DNA from: Clavelina lepadiformis
Lineage: Eukaryota; Chordata; Ascidiacea; Aplousobranchia; Clavelinidae
Assembly: GCF_947623445.1 (NCBI RefSeq)
Contig: NC_135245.1
Coordinates: forward strand, 4,533,501 to 4,597,500
Direction: 5' to 3'
Length of the DNA: 64,000 nt
Each line of letters starts with the position of its first letter. Positions within the stretch are counted from its first letter, which is position 1. This document shows, piece after piece, positions 1 through 15,496 of the stretch. Made by a program: the position numbers and the translations under genes. The notes under the pieces are model-generated. The model had not been told where the DNA came from, made no database searches, and worked only from the letters and a program-made list of their open reading frames with translations.

Positions 1-3000
1 CAAGACATCCAGTATGGTCGGTGACACACTCGAAGCGTATGTCACTTCACCATTTCTGACAGGAATATCCCTTGCGTAAATTCGAGTCTGCAGCAAATAA
101 AAATTATCCCAAAACCTCTTAAACGACAAATGTAAGATACATGTATGTGGAAACCAAAATAGCAATGATTGGCGTAGTAGTAGCCTATACTGTGTTGTTT
201 ATACACAACAGTAAATGGTGTAAATAAATCGGTTTGATAAAGTTCGAATCTGATTCTTGAGGAGGGTGTACATGGATTAAATTCTTTTTCTTAATCGATA
301 CGACGCTCAATTGCAAGGCTTTTATGATACTTGCCAACTTTCAGTTTCGTTCAGTGGAACTTAACAACCACTTTCAAGTCACTGGAAGCGCAAGAAGTTA
401 GCGAAACTGGACAAAAACTTTTTTAAACAAACTCGCACGTGTACCTGGATGTTACCGTCAGCAGTGAATGCTTCTTCATATTCGAAATCACAAACGGAAA
501 CGGCAAGCAGGTAAGTGGACATAATTGGTGTCGTCTCAAAGTGGGTGGAGTTCCATTCTGTTCCGTCAATATCAGTCGCCTAAATCATTTAGACTTGTAA
601 CTGAACGATTTGACAGTTTCATTACCAACCCGTAAAGTATAGCCTAATGAATTAACTGTCAAAAAAGCAAAAGTGAAAGAAAACTTTTATACCTCATAAT
701 ACATTGCAGGCATATTAGATATGGCATAGTAATTTAAATCTGTTCTGAATCGAAGAATGATGTCGAAAGTGGCTTTGAAACTTGGTTCATCAAAGCATGG
801 GAAGGTCTGGCGTGCACCGGTTGTTTCCATCTGAGAGATTGCGATTACTCTATATACAAAACACACATTTTACAGCTGGCTGGAAAATCGTCTGTTTTCG
901 AATATAGACCTAACTATTTTCGAAATAGGGTTATGGTAGGTTAAGCTAACAGTATAAAATAGGTTAAAAAATTTAAATACGGTATTAAAGTTAAAAAGAA
1001 TTATGATGGGTTACGCTGATACGTACATTTGCATGAAAGCATTTTCGTTTTATCGTAAGTCTATATAAGCCTTCAAAGTGTGCATAGGTGTATGTATGCT
1101 GAAAAATTTTCCAGGCGGTACCTGTGATCGCCTTCAATGTTGTCGTATTCACTTCTGTAGATTCCATTAAGGTCGTCTGCCAGTTCACCTTGAAATTCGT
1201 TCGCTGTCAGGTTGTAAGTGTTGCCCTCAACGCATGGTGTCGCTGTTCTTATTATGAGATACTCGTTTGGACGGAAAAATTCTATACTGTCGATGGTGAG
1301 TTCTTTTCCTTCCGTCTCATCATAGAGCACGAATGAATTTTCCGTGTAATTAAGATTTCTGTTAAACAAATTAGCCGTAATGAAAGGTATAGGTTTGCCT
1401 GGTGTTGTGGACGCCTAATACAATTGCATTGGACACTTGACGAAAAGCGATTTTGCTTACTGAGTATTTTCAGGACCATGCAAATAAAGCGTCAGTCGTA
1501 AATCAAAACAATATTTCCAATCTTTTAATCTCGTGAATTATTGGGCTCAACAAGCGATCATTTCATTTCCATGCCCAACACACCTTTCTTTACTCACCTT
1601 GAATGTAGCAAAACTTTACCGGTGGAATTCGTGCAGTTGTATTGGACACTAGAAGAGCCGTAGAATATGTACATGCCCGTGACCACATCTTTCTCAAGGA
1701 CTGGGCGGAGGTCCACTTTGTAGTGGATCGGAGTTAACGAGAGAGGCAAACGAGAATTTGTTATTTCTTCATCCTGTTCATCACATGAGGTCATAGTTCA
1801 AAAATTGGATTTTTTTCATGTACTATATGGTGGTTGCAATGACATATCCCAAAAATGGTTGTATGACTATGGGTTCTAGAATGTTATAATAACCTTTGTA
1901 CCCCAGTAACATACAAAAACATGACTAATGCTCATAAAAATTTCCGTCAATATCACCTATACTAATATTTGCTATATATAGTTTGGTAAGATTAATGATT
2001 CGCTAAAAGGCATGATTACATCGTAAATTCGGTGCCTAACAAACAAAGCATTATGAAAGCCATGTTCCGTTTTGTATCCGGTAATGTCCGAACAAGACGT
2101 ATATGTTGCGTTGCGTACTTGCGGTTGTAAAGCTGTCACTTCAAGGTTTTACAAAAAATAATTTACCCGGTAATCATTAATAAATCTAGTACTAGCCTCT
2201 ATCAAGCAAATATATTTGGTTATATATTTTTGTCATGTGAGCTATATAACTTAATATATCTATACCTTAGCGTATAGCTTAATTCCAACGTAAAAATAGT
2301 ACCTTAAAAAATAAGAATTGCAATTACATAATTGCTTGTGGGAACATCTTGATTTTTATTTACTGTAATATTATTCTCAAATGTAACCCAAGCTATAGAA
2401 TCATTGTAAAATATTTCACGTATCACCAAAGTTGAATTTGTGACGCTATAAAATTGCAGCGTGTGATTACAGAGGTGTAGGAATGCATTATGACGTCCTT
2501 TCAAACTTTCGGAATATAGGACGTTATAATTTCATTTAAAATATGGAAAACATTAGTACAGTTAGCAGCCGTTCGTTATTCGAAATAAAACGTATGAGCA
2601 ACATGCACCTTCTTAAGGCAGAGTGCATAGAAGATTTGTTTTTAGTTAGAGTTTTCAGAGGAGATTTTATGAAAATCATGATTTGCTTAATTACAGCAGA
2701 ACATAATTATACTTATATGTTGCTACCGTGGGCGCGTCTGGACCTCCTGCATCAGGTAAAGACGTGGGCATCGTCGTAAATTTGGTTGTGGATGCATCTG
2801 TTGGTGGCATCTTGCTGGTGGTTTTGGAAGGAATGGTCGTTTTTGGAGCAATATCATCCACCACGTTATCGCAAGTAGGTCGTCCAACCAAACCAACAAG
2901 AAGGCCTAAACGAAAAAAAAATTGAAATAAAAAACACTTAACGACTTAATTTTGGTTTCAAAACAAAAAAAATAATAAATAACTGAAAAAAAATTTAAAT

Positions 3001-3322
3001 AAGTGTGAAACATATAGATATAGTTTTTTAAATAAGCAAACATAGTTTTTCAAAGTTATAAGAATAAAGCTAAAAAAGACATGTCGTGTATATTTAATAA
3101 TATGCCGGAAGGTAGAAATTTTAATTTTTTACAATTTCACTTTTTCGAAATGTCAATTTATGCATGCAGCATCACAAAATCCGATCTTCCGTTCTAATAT
3201 CATTTACCTTCAGCTACCAATAACACCACCACCACGAGTACGCTGGCGATAGCGGCCGTCTTGCTTATGTAAAAACCATTTTTCTTCGGACGTTCAGTCA
3301 AAGACAAGTCATCAAAACCCAT
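1..3322 (-). CDS. ANPEP: Aminopeptidase N-like M1 metallopeptidase, 5' part only
   Basis: Seven exons read in one continuous frame on the minus strand: 3208-3322, 2727-2905, 1598-1773, 1122-1358, 693-849, 445-579 and 87 down to the window edge, 362 codons in all, with GT-AG junctions and matching phases. The start at 3322 gives a short cytosolic tail, then GFYISK and a hydrophobic anchor (about residues 15-45), as in type II aminopeptidase N. A Ser/Thr-rich stalk follows, then the M1 beta-sandwich N-domain with RLPLSLTPIHYKVDLRP, GELADDLNGIYRSEY and QTFPCFDEPSFKATF, all family hallmarks. The GAMEN exopeptidase motif and the HExxH zinc site are not reached and must lie left of the window. Expected role, from the family: cell-surface removal of N-terminal residues from peptides. 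An in-frame ATG further upstream would add a longer tail. Several members of the M1 family look alike here, so the exact paralogue is open. Confidence 0.88.
2304..2504 (-). pseudogene. Possible orphan M1-peptidase-like exon in intron 2 of the aminopeptidase gene
   Basis: Inside the 1774-2726 intron an open stretch reads FLHLCNHTLQFYSVTNSTLV followed by about 30 more residues. Its spacing of His, Asn and hydrophobic positions resembles the exon 3/exon 4 junction of the same gene (VLLHS then NLNYTENSF). A stop comes just before a possible donor near 2302, and no convincing acceptor is seen. It could be a decayed duplicate exon or a chance open frame. Confidence 0.25.
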
Positions 3323-4932
3323 GCTTGTTTCAGTTGAAAAAATTTTTTTAACGACAGATCTAAAACCAAATTCTGACCGCAAAATATAAAATTTAAATAC
3401 TGGATATTTTTTTTTCATCAAAATTGAATTCACAATGCTTCTGCTAACAAGGGAAAATCTTTCTGTTGCACTATAACACGAACTACTAACACTTTAACAT
3501 CAGTATTTATAAACTCATAAAATATTTTTACCATTTATGAAGTAACTGTAAACACCAGAAGGTAAATTAAAAAACAATCGGAAAAAATAAGTATTTCTGG
3601 AGAATCGCTTTATGAAGCTTAAAACTAATGACTAACTCCAACTTTTAAAACATATGTTATGCAACATCCACTGCGAACAACACTGTCGGGGACTCATTAA
3701 ATAAAGTGAAATTTTAGGAACGACCTGTCATTATGCCGTGTCATCCTTGTATGGCGTATGAGGTTAATGATTACCCCAAAACGTGTTTTTGAAGTCATGC
3801 ACTCGGGTGCTAGATTAAATAATTATCGACCGCAGTAGGCCGGAAGCCAACACTGTTCAATTAACTTTTATCTTGTTATCAGTAAAGTACATGTTGTCAT
3901 GTCAGATAACTACCCGTGACCTGTGGTGTTGTTGATATATCATTCTTTATTCTAATCAAAGACTTCCAGCCGCTAAATTTGTATAGTAAATACTTTTCAC
4001 ACTGGGGACGTCACAAACCTCAACAGCATTTAACTTGACCAGTATTAAGACTCGTGTTGTGCTTTCACAGATCTTTTTCGGAAAATTAATTTATAATTTT
4101 TTTATCTCAATTGAGTTTGCATGTGTTTTGACAAACAATTGAAATTCAACTTTCTCTGAGGTATGTAGTTTTTCCAAGAAAAACTTGCACCGATATTTTT
4201 ATTTAATTCAAAGCAACTATTTCACCGGTAGACGGCGCAGTTCAGTACAAGAGCACCCATTGAATTGGAATTGAACGTTTTTACATAAAAATGATTAACA
4301 CGTTACGCTTTACAGTTTCATATATAATCAAGGGGGTCTTTCCCTACACTTTACTAACAAAAACATGAGGCGGCGAATTCCTTCAATGTCCTTGGTAGGC
4401 CTCAAGTAATCGCTGAACCGCTTATGTATTAGCCTGTTGTGCCATGGAATTAAAACCGGCCCGGACTATTAAACCGTATGTAGTAGGTATAATATTGCAG
4501 AACTGGCTGTACCAACTCTATTGTAATTGAACTGAACCTTCGGCTTTGAGTTAATGGGCATCCAATGCATGCCTGTGATTCAACACCCATTGTATTACTT
4601 ATGGTAGTGTTAAGATTACAGCTGATCTTCATATGGTACCTAGTGCAACTTCGAGTTTAAAGTTCGTGGAAGATTCAAAATCATTGCAAGAATTTGTCAG
4701 AGACGGCCACGTACTCGTTGGTCTGTACTCTATGGTGCCGACTTTAACATATTTAAAAATTTTATTGACGGATGTAACACCATTTCGGGCCGTAGTAAGC
4801 CAGGTTCTATAAAGGTATACTGAACGTTGACAAAAAACTCATGACAACTTGAATCGGAAATTTCATTTTATTTTTTTAGTGCCACGCCGACACCATGACC
4901 GAGGATCCCACCTTAGTGTGGCGGTCGACGTT
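3323..4932. other. Intergenic region between the aminopeptidase start and the RPLP0 end
   Basis: About 1.6 kb with no recognised coding sequence. The part next to 3322 should hold the 5' UTR and promoter of the aminopeptidase. The part next to 4932 holds the RPLP0 3' UTR, including a minus-strand AATAAA (plus-strand TTTATT at 4867-4872), about 60 bases after the stop. No transposon ends were found in between. Confidence 0.6.
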
Positions 4933-7780
<2,848 letters not shown>

Positions 7781-9840
7781 CGTGGTACTTAAGGATTTCC
7801 AGAAGGTTTAAAGACAGAAAATCTGTGCAATAGAAAATTTAATCACATACCGAATACATTTAATTACGCTTTACCACGTCTCACTATCATGGCGTAAACA
7901 TTATGACAAGATTAAACCAGATACATCAAAAACAACCTACCTCGTCAAAAGGATTTCAGAAAAGACAGTTTTCACGTTTTGTCGCATTACATCGCCTATA
8001 ATCTCGACCCAAGATATATTTTACATTTTCAAACATTCTGTGGGGTTCTGAATTTTACAAAAGCTAATTTGTTCAAGCTCAATGTCTCGCGGATTGAAAT
8101 GCGCTAAATACGAATTTAACATTATAAACTTAAATCCATATTCATATAAATCCATAACTTTCAAGTCAAACAAATTGGAATTTTACAAACTGATAACTAA
8201 AAATATTTGTTAACAATCACAAGAAATTAATAAACTGAAATAGCAAAAATAGAAAAAAAAGCTTACGTCAGACTAACACTTTATATTGAACGTAAGACAG
8301 TGATACAGCCTTTATTTAATCTTTACCAAACCATTACTCCCTGTAACGCTTATTTAGGGTTGCGTTTAGACAAAGTTTGCCAAACATTTTTAGAAGATAA
8401 GTCTAAAATTTCAGCAATTGCCTACCACAGTGGTGGGCAAACTACGGCCCGCGGTCCCATTTTATGCGGCCCGCCGGCACTTGCACAAACTCCTACTCAT
8501 CACTTATTGTTTTAATTAAACAGGTTACATGACAAAATATTATTCCCTTAATATTTCCCTTTACGAATGTGTTTTTCTCTTCACTTTCAGTGCGTAAACA
8601 CATACACGTCAGTCGCGCATGTATTGCAACATGCTTTCAGCAACTAGCCGTACACTTCTCACGCATTGTTTGATTCAATTGTTTGATCATAAAATACAAA
8701 TACGGTAGCGGCTACCGTAGGCCTTTGTGATGAAGATTGCGTAGCTTTAAACGTAACTGAGTATGAAATGCAAAAATTGTGTTTAACATGAATATGCGTT
8801 TATTTACACACCGGGTAAATTTTCCTACTTTGTAATGAGAGTGTGCGGCCCGCCGGCTGCAACATTTTTTCTAATGCAGCCCTCAGTACAAAAAGTTTGC
8901 CCACCCCTGGCCTACCACTACCAAAATACATAAACTACAAAAATTCTGGGTTTTTATGCCTCAAAAATCGTTTTAGAACGTCTCGAAATGCAATCTCACA
9001 TTTATATGTACAAAAGCTAGTTATTATTGCTAAAACAAATTTGAATCGCCGTATAAAACGATTATGAAACGTCATGGGCCTATACCCATTTTTGTTCATT
9101 TGTATTATAGCCGGTAAGTGGTCCGTAAGCAAGGGAAAGCTTGAACGAAAAAAAACATGCATAAAAAGCCTATGGCCTCCAAACATTCGGTTCGTGTTCG
9201 CATTTGAAACAATTGTGTTTATGATGGGTGATGGGCCTTCTCCTTAGTACGTCATTGAACAGGTACAGTTGCATTCTCGCTCAATTTCAGAGTGAAAGTT
9301 GCAAAAAGTGTTGACATATGTTTTAAACTTGAATTCATTTCACCAAAATTTTGCCAAGCCCCTAAGTTGGCTCCCCGCGTTAAGAAACACTGGCTTAAAA
9401 AGTAAAACTTATTGAAAACCTGTTTCTCCGATGTACTTTACTGACTTTACTTTTCTTTGTATTGAGATCAACGTGTTCTAGCATTTGCTTTTATTTAAAA
9501 GTTTTTTTATAAGGTACGGGACCTAACCCAAGCCTTATAAGACGTTAAAAGTGAAAGAAGCTGCAGAAGGCAGATCGAATAAATAAATTAATACCGTATA
9601 CGCCGCGGCTTATACTCGAAGAGATATGATTTATAAGCTCACGTAAAATAAAATACTGTAGATGCATACCATTTGCTAAAACATATCGTTATACCAGGAA
9701 CACAAAACGAGATAACTATCGCAGAAATACATTTTATTTTTTCATAAGAATCACAGTCAGATATGATGAAAAGCAAGTAGTACGTGATAAATCCATTGCG
9801 CAAAATCAATGAAGAACAGAAACAGTTAGAAAAAAATAAG
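7781..9840. other. Intergenic region between RPLP0 and CFAP73
   Basis: Both flanking genes are on the minus strand. The region holds the RPLP0 upstream sequence (7781 to about 8100), one complete hAT-type element (8428-8909) and the CFAP73 3' UTR with a minus-strand AATAAA at 9733-9738. A lone sequence resembling a hAT end lies near 9378-9392. No gene was recognised. Confidence 0.6.
8428..8909. mobile_element. Non-autonomous hAT-type element, 482 bp
   Basis: The left end is CAGTGGTGGGCAAACT and the right end is its near-perfect inverse, AGTTTGCCCACCCCTG. The element is flanked by an exact 8-bp duplication GCCTACCA at 8420-8427 and 8910-8917, the hAT hallmark. GC-rich patches (CGGCCCGC) lie inside both ends and no transposase frame is present, so it is a MITE-like passenger. 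Confidence 0.9.
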
Positions 9841-12800
9841 CTACGCTTGCGAAACATGGGTAGCTGCTTCAACTCGCTTGATTTCGGAAGTTATTTGGCT
9901 TAAATCTTGAATAAACATTTGAATCTGAAAGTGAATACAGATATTTAAAATGATGTGATAAAGAGTCAGCAAGCTTCTATTTCTCTTTATTTTTCATTCT
10001 TTTTTTCATTAAGTTATTGGAGTATGACCGCAAAAAGTTTTGACTCGTGAGGAATAAAGTGTAAGAAAATTGGTAAGGTAATTGTATCTTTGTGTAATGT
10101 TTTCTGGCATAATACAATTTCTGTTTTGAGGGGGTAGGTAATTTTACATAGCATTCTGCAAATATCTTGGAATGGGTTATGTAAGTTATAATAATTATAA
10201 AAACTTTATTTTAAAAAGCACATCAACAGATAACCTGATTAAGGAAATTTCTCGATTTCACACAAATATTTCTTACTTTATCAAGCTGCAGCGAAGTATT
10301 TTCCAAAGGTACAGTGGCCTGTTGCTTTAAATGCTTGTTTACAAGTTGGAAAAGGTTATGCGTTGCAATCTTAATACGCCCTAATAGGAGAGTTTTCTTG
10401 GCAGCTGTGTTCTAAAGTGTAAGTATAAAAACAGTCAATTAATCCGTTTAAAGCGGAAAGCAAATCTTTTAACACATAAAAGTTGAAAACAAAAAAAAAT
10501 TGGTGATCAAAAGTCTGGTCGAAGGCAATACCTGGATGTGTGTCCATCTGCTCTCCCACTTTACAGCTTTGCTCTGTGCTTGATCCAGTCGAGTTTGTAG
10601 TTGCGCAAGTTGGTTATTATAGTACAAGATTTCATTGTTCTTATCCTCTGTAAACTTCACTAATTTTCCTTTTTCATTTTCTATCGCATCTTGATTTTTT
10701 TGATCGCGTTCTAGTAAGTCCTGACCGAGAACAAGAATCACGATGATTAATGTGATTATTTATCCACTGAAATTGACAATATGCAGTAAAAACGTTGTCA
10801 TGCTTTACTGCAGCAGTAAATATACATATTTAGTGACATATTTTAAATTTTAAACATCATATCTTTTAATAAAGTTGCCTCGAGTCTTAACATTAAGACA
10901 TTATATGCATATTGCAGCTTTACCACAGCAATGACAGATTCATCAAAACAGTAAATAAGTAAGAAAACTAATAAACCATCACAATTGTCTAGAAGAGAAA
11001 CAAATTGCGTGTATATATATCTGACATGTCTGCATACAGCATACCAAGTGAGTTGCAACCAATGTGTCATATCTCCCAATAATTTCTCTGATTTCACTGA
11101 ATTCATCAGTTGATTCTTGAATGCGTTCCATGTACTTCTGAAAAATGGAATTTTTTTCCAATTTCTTTTGATAACGATCTCTTTCTCTGCTCAGTTCTTC
11201 AATGTCTTCTTTCAGTCTGCGTAGGCACAGAATGCAGATACAAACAACACATTAAATCTGATATGAGTCATGACTAAAGATTAGGTTTGGGATTTTGGGA
11301 CTGAATTTGAAATCCTGGGATCGGGAATTCCCGGGATTTTCACCCTACAATCCCTGGACTTTTCGGGACTGACAAAGTAAAAAGCGTACACATATATTCA
11401 AGACAAAGCATGTTTATTTATTGTAATGCCGACACAAAAAAAGTTTTGACAGACTTCGGACTTTCTCTGTGAACTTACATCTTCAAAAATAGAAATTTTG
11501 ATTAAAATTTGGTCAGTCAGAACCAGCAGCAAGCATATGAATACAGTTAGACTAAAACCTGATGCACAAGGTTCAAGCCCTAGGGTTAACAACAATTGTT
11601 CAGCCATTGTTACCCAATAGGTCACTTGACAATAATATGACAACACTTAATGCTGAGCCTGAGCAACTAGCTACTGTAAAACTGTTTTAAACAAATTGAA
11701 TCCACATATTAACCAATAATGAACTGCCAAAACTGTAACTTAAAATTCCCGATATATCAAGATAAACAATCCCAGGATCGGGATTGGAAAAAATGGCAAA
11801 AATTCCAGGGAAACGAGAATGGGATTTCCAAGGGTCCCATCCCTACAAAAGATGGCAGTGACATTAATAGCAGCACAGAACATGGGCTTTATATTTTTCA
11901 GCTATTTACAAATATACTTGAGAAGGAAGTATTTTTATTTTAGCAGATGATAATATTAGTTGGACTTATATAATTTATTTTGTAGCGGCAACTGAAGTTA
12001 CAAACATCCACCTGTCTATTTCTTTCTCTCTGTTACGTCTTAATTCTCTTTCATCATGTGACTTCTTGACAGCGCGTGCTCGCTTCGAATCATTCTCTTT
12101 TAAAAATTTGTCAAATTTTAGAAGTGATTCCTTTAACTGATATTCTTTTCGCTCAAGTTCTTCTCTTCTTTGTTGCAGACTCTCCATCTTCATCTGGAAC
12201 TCCTGAAAGCAAAGATCATCAATTTAGCAGCAGTTTAGGGTTAAATATTCTTTAAAATAAATAGGCAACAAAGGCTGTAGTATTGCTTTGCACAAAACTT
12301 AAAAACACAAAAGTAGGCAATTGAAACATCTACACTATCAGTCACAACCTTGTACAGTTAGAAATCTCTAGTGCACTATATTCAAGCCATATAATGGATA
12401 TTTACTGGTAGGGATAATTAGTAGTGCAAGGATAGTGCTAATTCAAAGTCGTAGAATAAAACTTAATTTACTCTTGGGCAATTCAAAGTCGTCCACATCC
12501 AAAATGTAGAATTATGAATTGCAGTCAGTCAAAATCAATGAGCTCGACCTTAGAATTGCACTACACAATGTACTTTAATTTTAATCAATGCGATTATAAC
12601 AAAGGATGCCAGTCATATGTTTTGATATAGCATTAGATTTAAGTATAAATCCTTGTGGAAAAAATCGAAATAAATAAATAAAAAGTAATCAGATGCTTCT
12701 TGTTTCGCTTTTCTCTGCTATCACAGTTAATTTCGTTCAAATGTTTATTATAAGCGTGTAGATGTCTTGAAATTTCAAGTCGTGTTTAAGTTGTGCCATT

Positions 12801-14318
12801 TTGTGAAGAGTACAAGGCATAATGATAATTAGCTTTAAAAGAATTTTTTATGATTTAATAAAGCAACTAAAGAAGAAAAGAACAAACTTAAAATCACTAT
12901 TAAGATTTAGTAATCCACTTAAATACAACCGCCAGATACCAGAATAGTAATATCCAAGTCACACTAGGCATTGTTACAGCCCAAACTCGTTGCTACAAAT
13001 CACATTCACCAAGATTTTAGCTACAGAAATTGCATAATCTATTTTTCCCATATCGATTACAATGAAAACCTTTATAACATAAACATGGATACAATGTTTA
13101 AGCTTTCTCTGAAAACTACTAAATAGTAAACGCTGGTTACTACAATCTTGCTACAGTAGTAATGTTCTAGTAACCGATAGTTTAGACTGAAGACATTGCT
13201 AAGTGAATAGCTGGGGTGTGATTTTTTATAACATTCAGTGGTTAACAGCTGCCAGATTTATGGACATTGGTCCAGTATTTTAAATTAAAATCATTGAAAT
13301 GGTTTCAAAATGTGTTTGTGTGCAGATAGCATGATTTTTGCACAAAATGTATATGGGATCAAAATGAGCAGGTGAAAGTAGTATGATCAAAGTGGGCATA
13401 GCACAAGAACATATTTTATAAAAACCAATCACATTTGCAACATGGACAATGACATCTGTATTCCTAATATTAACATACTTCTTTCTGAGCAGAGAGAGCT
13501 TGCTCAACCTCGGTCATCTCTCTTCTTTTTTCCAACAACCTTGTAGCAGGAGTAAGATGGTCATCTTCACGCTCTGGCATTTTCCTGAGAATTCAACATC
13601 ATATAAATTGTAGTGCCTTATATAATTCTTTAAATTGTTAAGTTTGTGAATAAAATATTTAAAATTCATTATTTCAAAGAAACATGTCATTGTTAATACT
13701 AAAAGGAATGGAAATAGGAAAAAGAGTAGCCTACTTAGGCATATAAATTTTAATAGTATCAATTAGTCAATTGCTTTTAGATGATATATTAAGCTGCTGC
13801 ATTTTGATGATTCTTACAGGCTTTGATTCAAATTTTACAGTATCAGTAGACTGTATTAAGGTTACTAAGGAAAGTTTAATATAATGCACTAAATTTCTCC
13901 GGCTCAGATAGCTGACTTATTTGCTAATTTATCGGTAACATAATGCTGCATATCCCATTTACTTTACAGTACAAGTATAAAGCTGGTGTGACTGTAACAT
14001 AATATTTGGTAAAACATTTGCTGATGCATTTATCTGGCATACTGAAGACAAAATTTCGAACAAGGCCAGTTAAATAAAGTATGATAAATTTTAAATTAAT
14101 TGCATCATTTTGGCCAAACCTAATTTTCATAATTGCAAGTAAACCGTTAACTCACTAACACTAATTATCTGCAGACCTGCATGAAACTCAAATACAAAGT
14201 TTAAAGCGATAAAAGCTAACCTATGAGTTTAACTAGAATTTACATAAAACCTGAGAACTTACACCAATAGTTTGTCTTCAAATGTACTTCGGAAATAATC
14301 CTCCAAATTGACAGCCAT
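9841..14318 (-). CDS. CFAP73: Cilia- and flagella-associated protein 73 (CCDC42B, MIA2 family)
   Basis: Exons 14263-14318, 13479-13584, 12012-12202, 11045-11216, 10532-10720, 10277-10411 and 9841-9924 join in frame to 310 residues, close to the roughly 308 of the vertebrate protein. The start [17 protein letters not shown] matches the CFAP73 N-terminus. [23 protein letters not shown] and [20 protein letters not shown] are shared with the CCDC42/CFAP73 family. Apart from the first 20 residues it is almost wholly charged coiled coil. Algal and animal relatives belong to the modifier of inner arms complex on axonemal doublets, which regulates inner dynein arms; that role is inferred here. Its sister CCDC42 is the alternative, but the N-terminus favours CFAP73. 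A polyadenylation signal is at 9733-9738. A transposon (11282-11845) sits in intron 3. Confidence 0.93.
11282..11845. mobile_element. Degenerate Ac-like hAT element in a CFAP73 intron
   Basis: The ends are TAGGTTTGGGA on the left and, inverted, TAGGGATGGGA on the right. The flanks CTAAAGAT (11274-11281) and CAAAAGAT (11846-11853) agree at 7 of 8 positions. Both subterminal regions carry GGGATCGGG and CCCGGGATTTT-like repeats. No transposase frame was found. TAGGG ends recall plant Ac and ZBED-type hAT elements. Confidence 0.65.
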
Positions 14319-14615
14319 TTTGCAAGTTTTGAATAATTATCCTAACGTATTACTACTTACAAAAGTTAATTTTCTTTATCAACAAGCCTATAGAAAATGT
14401 TAAAAAGCAAAAGAATAAGCTTTACAGTAAGCTACATATCCTGGACAGATTTCCTACAATGCTAACCACATAAATAGAGAAAGAAATTTTCTCTAATAAA
14501 GTAAAGAGAAATTGAATAGGTTCGTAAGTTGACGTGAAAATCTTATATAGGCTATACGCGTTTTGTGCAAAATCAGAGGATACATTTGTATATTAGACCC
14601 CAGCTACTTGAATTG

Positions 14616-14623
14616 TGACGTCA
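14616..14623. promoter_or_regulatory. Palindromic CRE (TGACGTCA) upstream of CFAP73
   Basis: A perfect 8-bp cAMP-response-element palindrome lies about 300 bases upstream of the CFAP73 start codon. An 8-mer occurs by chance about once per 65 kb, so its position is suggestive only. Confidence 0.3.
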
Positions 14624-14867
14624 TTTTGTTGTGCACTGCAGCACTCGACCCATCTGCCAGATTATACACTCCGGGAGGGCGTAGGCCTATATAGTGCAAA
14701 ATCAAAACGACAAATATTGTTTTTGAGCATTTATAGATAAGGAGTGTTATCGTTGCTAAAAGTACAGCAACAGTAGTACAGTTATTACAATTATTTTATT
14801 ACAGTATACAGTACAAAAACGATTTTCATGAGCTTTGGGAATAAAGTGTGATTTCACTTCGATGCTC

Positions 14868-14882
14868 GTTGCCAATAACAAC
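14868..14882. promoter_or_regulatory. RFX X-box-like site upstream of CFAP73
   Basis: GTTGCC AAT AACAAC matches the ciliary X-box consensus GTNRCC-N(1-3)-RGYAAC at all but one position, the G of the second half-site. It lies about 550 bases upstream of the start codon of a ciliary gene, which is the reason for noting it. Confidence 0.3.
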
Positions 14883-15496
14883 CTGTGTTTGTGGTAACCG
14901 TTGCTCATTTTTATTAAATATTTTGGATAACCTACGAAATTTCACAAGCTATTAAAAAACCTAAAGAAGAATATAAAATAGTTGTCGGGAACTAAAAAAT
15001 AAATCATGACTAAACTATATTGGACAAAAGATATATTTTGTATTTAAAAGCAATATTTTATGGCTCTTTTTTCTTACAATTTAACATCTATCAAAACGAA
15101 ATAAATAGATTTTTACATACTACTGTACATTGAAAATTGTCAAAAAAATAAAATTACAAAGGTAAAGATTTTAGGTTTATCGTTTCAATAAACAGCAAGA
15201 CCGTAGCGAGGGTAATAGTTTTACCAGAAAAATTAGTTAATTAGTCCTGACATGTTGTTAAATGCAGTTTATCACTTGAAAATGTTTAGTGCCAGAATTC
15301 CAAAAAATAACCTACGGCGGCAGGTACTTCATTTTACTTCAACTCTGCAGAGCAAAAAGTAATGAAAAAAAATAAACAATACAATATCATACAAAATGGT
15401 AGCTACGGCTTACAACAAGAGTGATTGTAAAATCAGATAAATAGAATTACACCCTATTACGCAAAACGAACACAAGAGTCCGTGTAGCATATAAAC

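Noticed and set aside
2543-2779. 78-residue plus-strand open frame
   Set aside because: It overlaps the aminopeptidase stalk exon on the other strand and has no family features.
9361-9400. Sequence resembling a hAT right end (GTTAAGAAACACTG)
   Set aside because: No partner end and no 8-bp duplication were found upstream.
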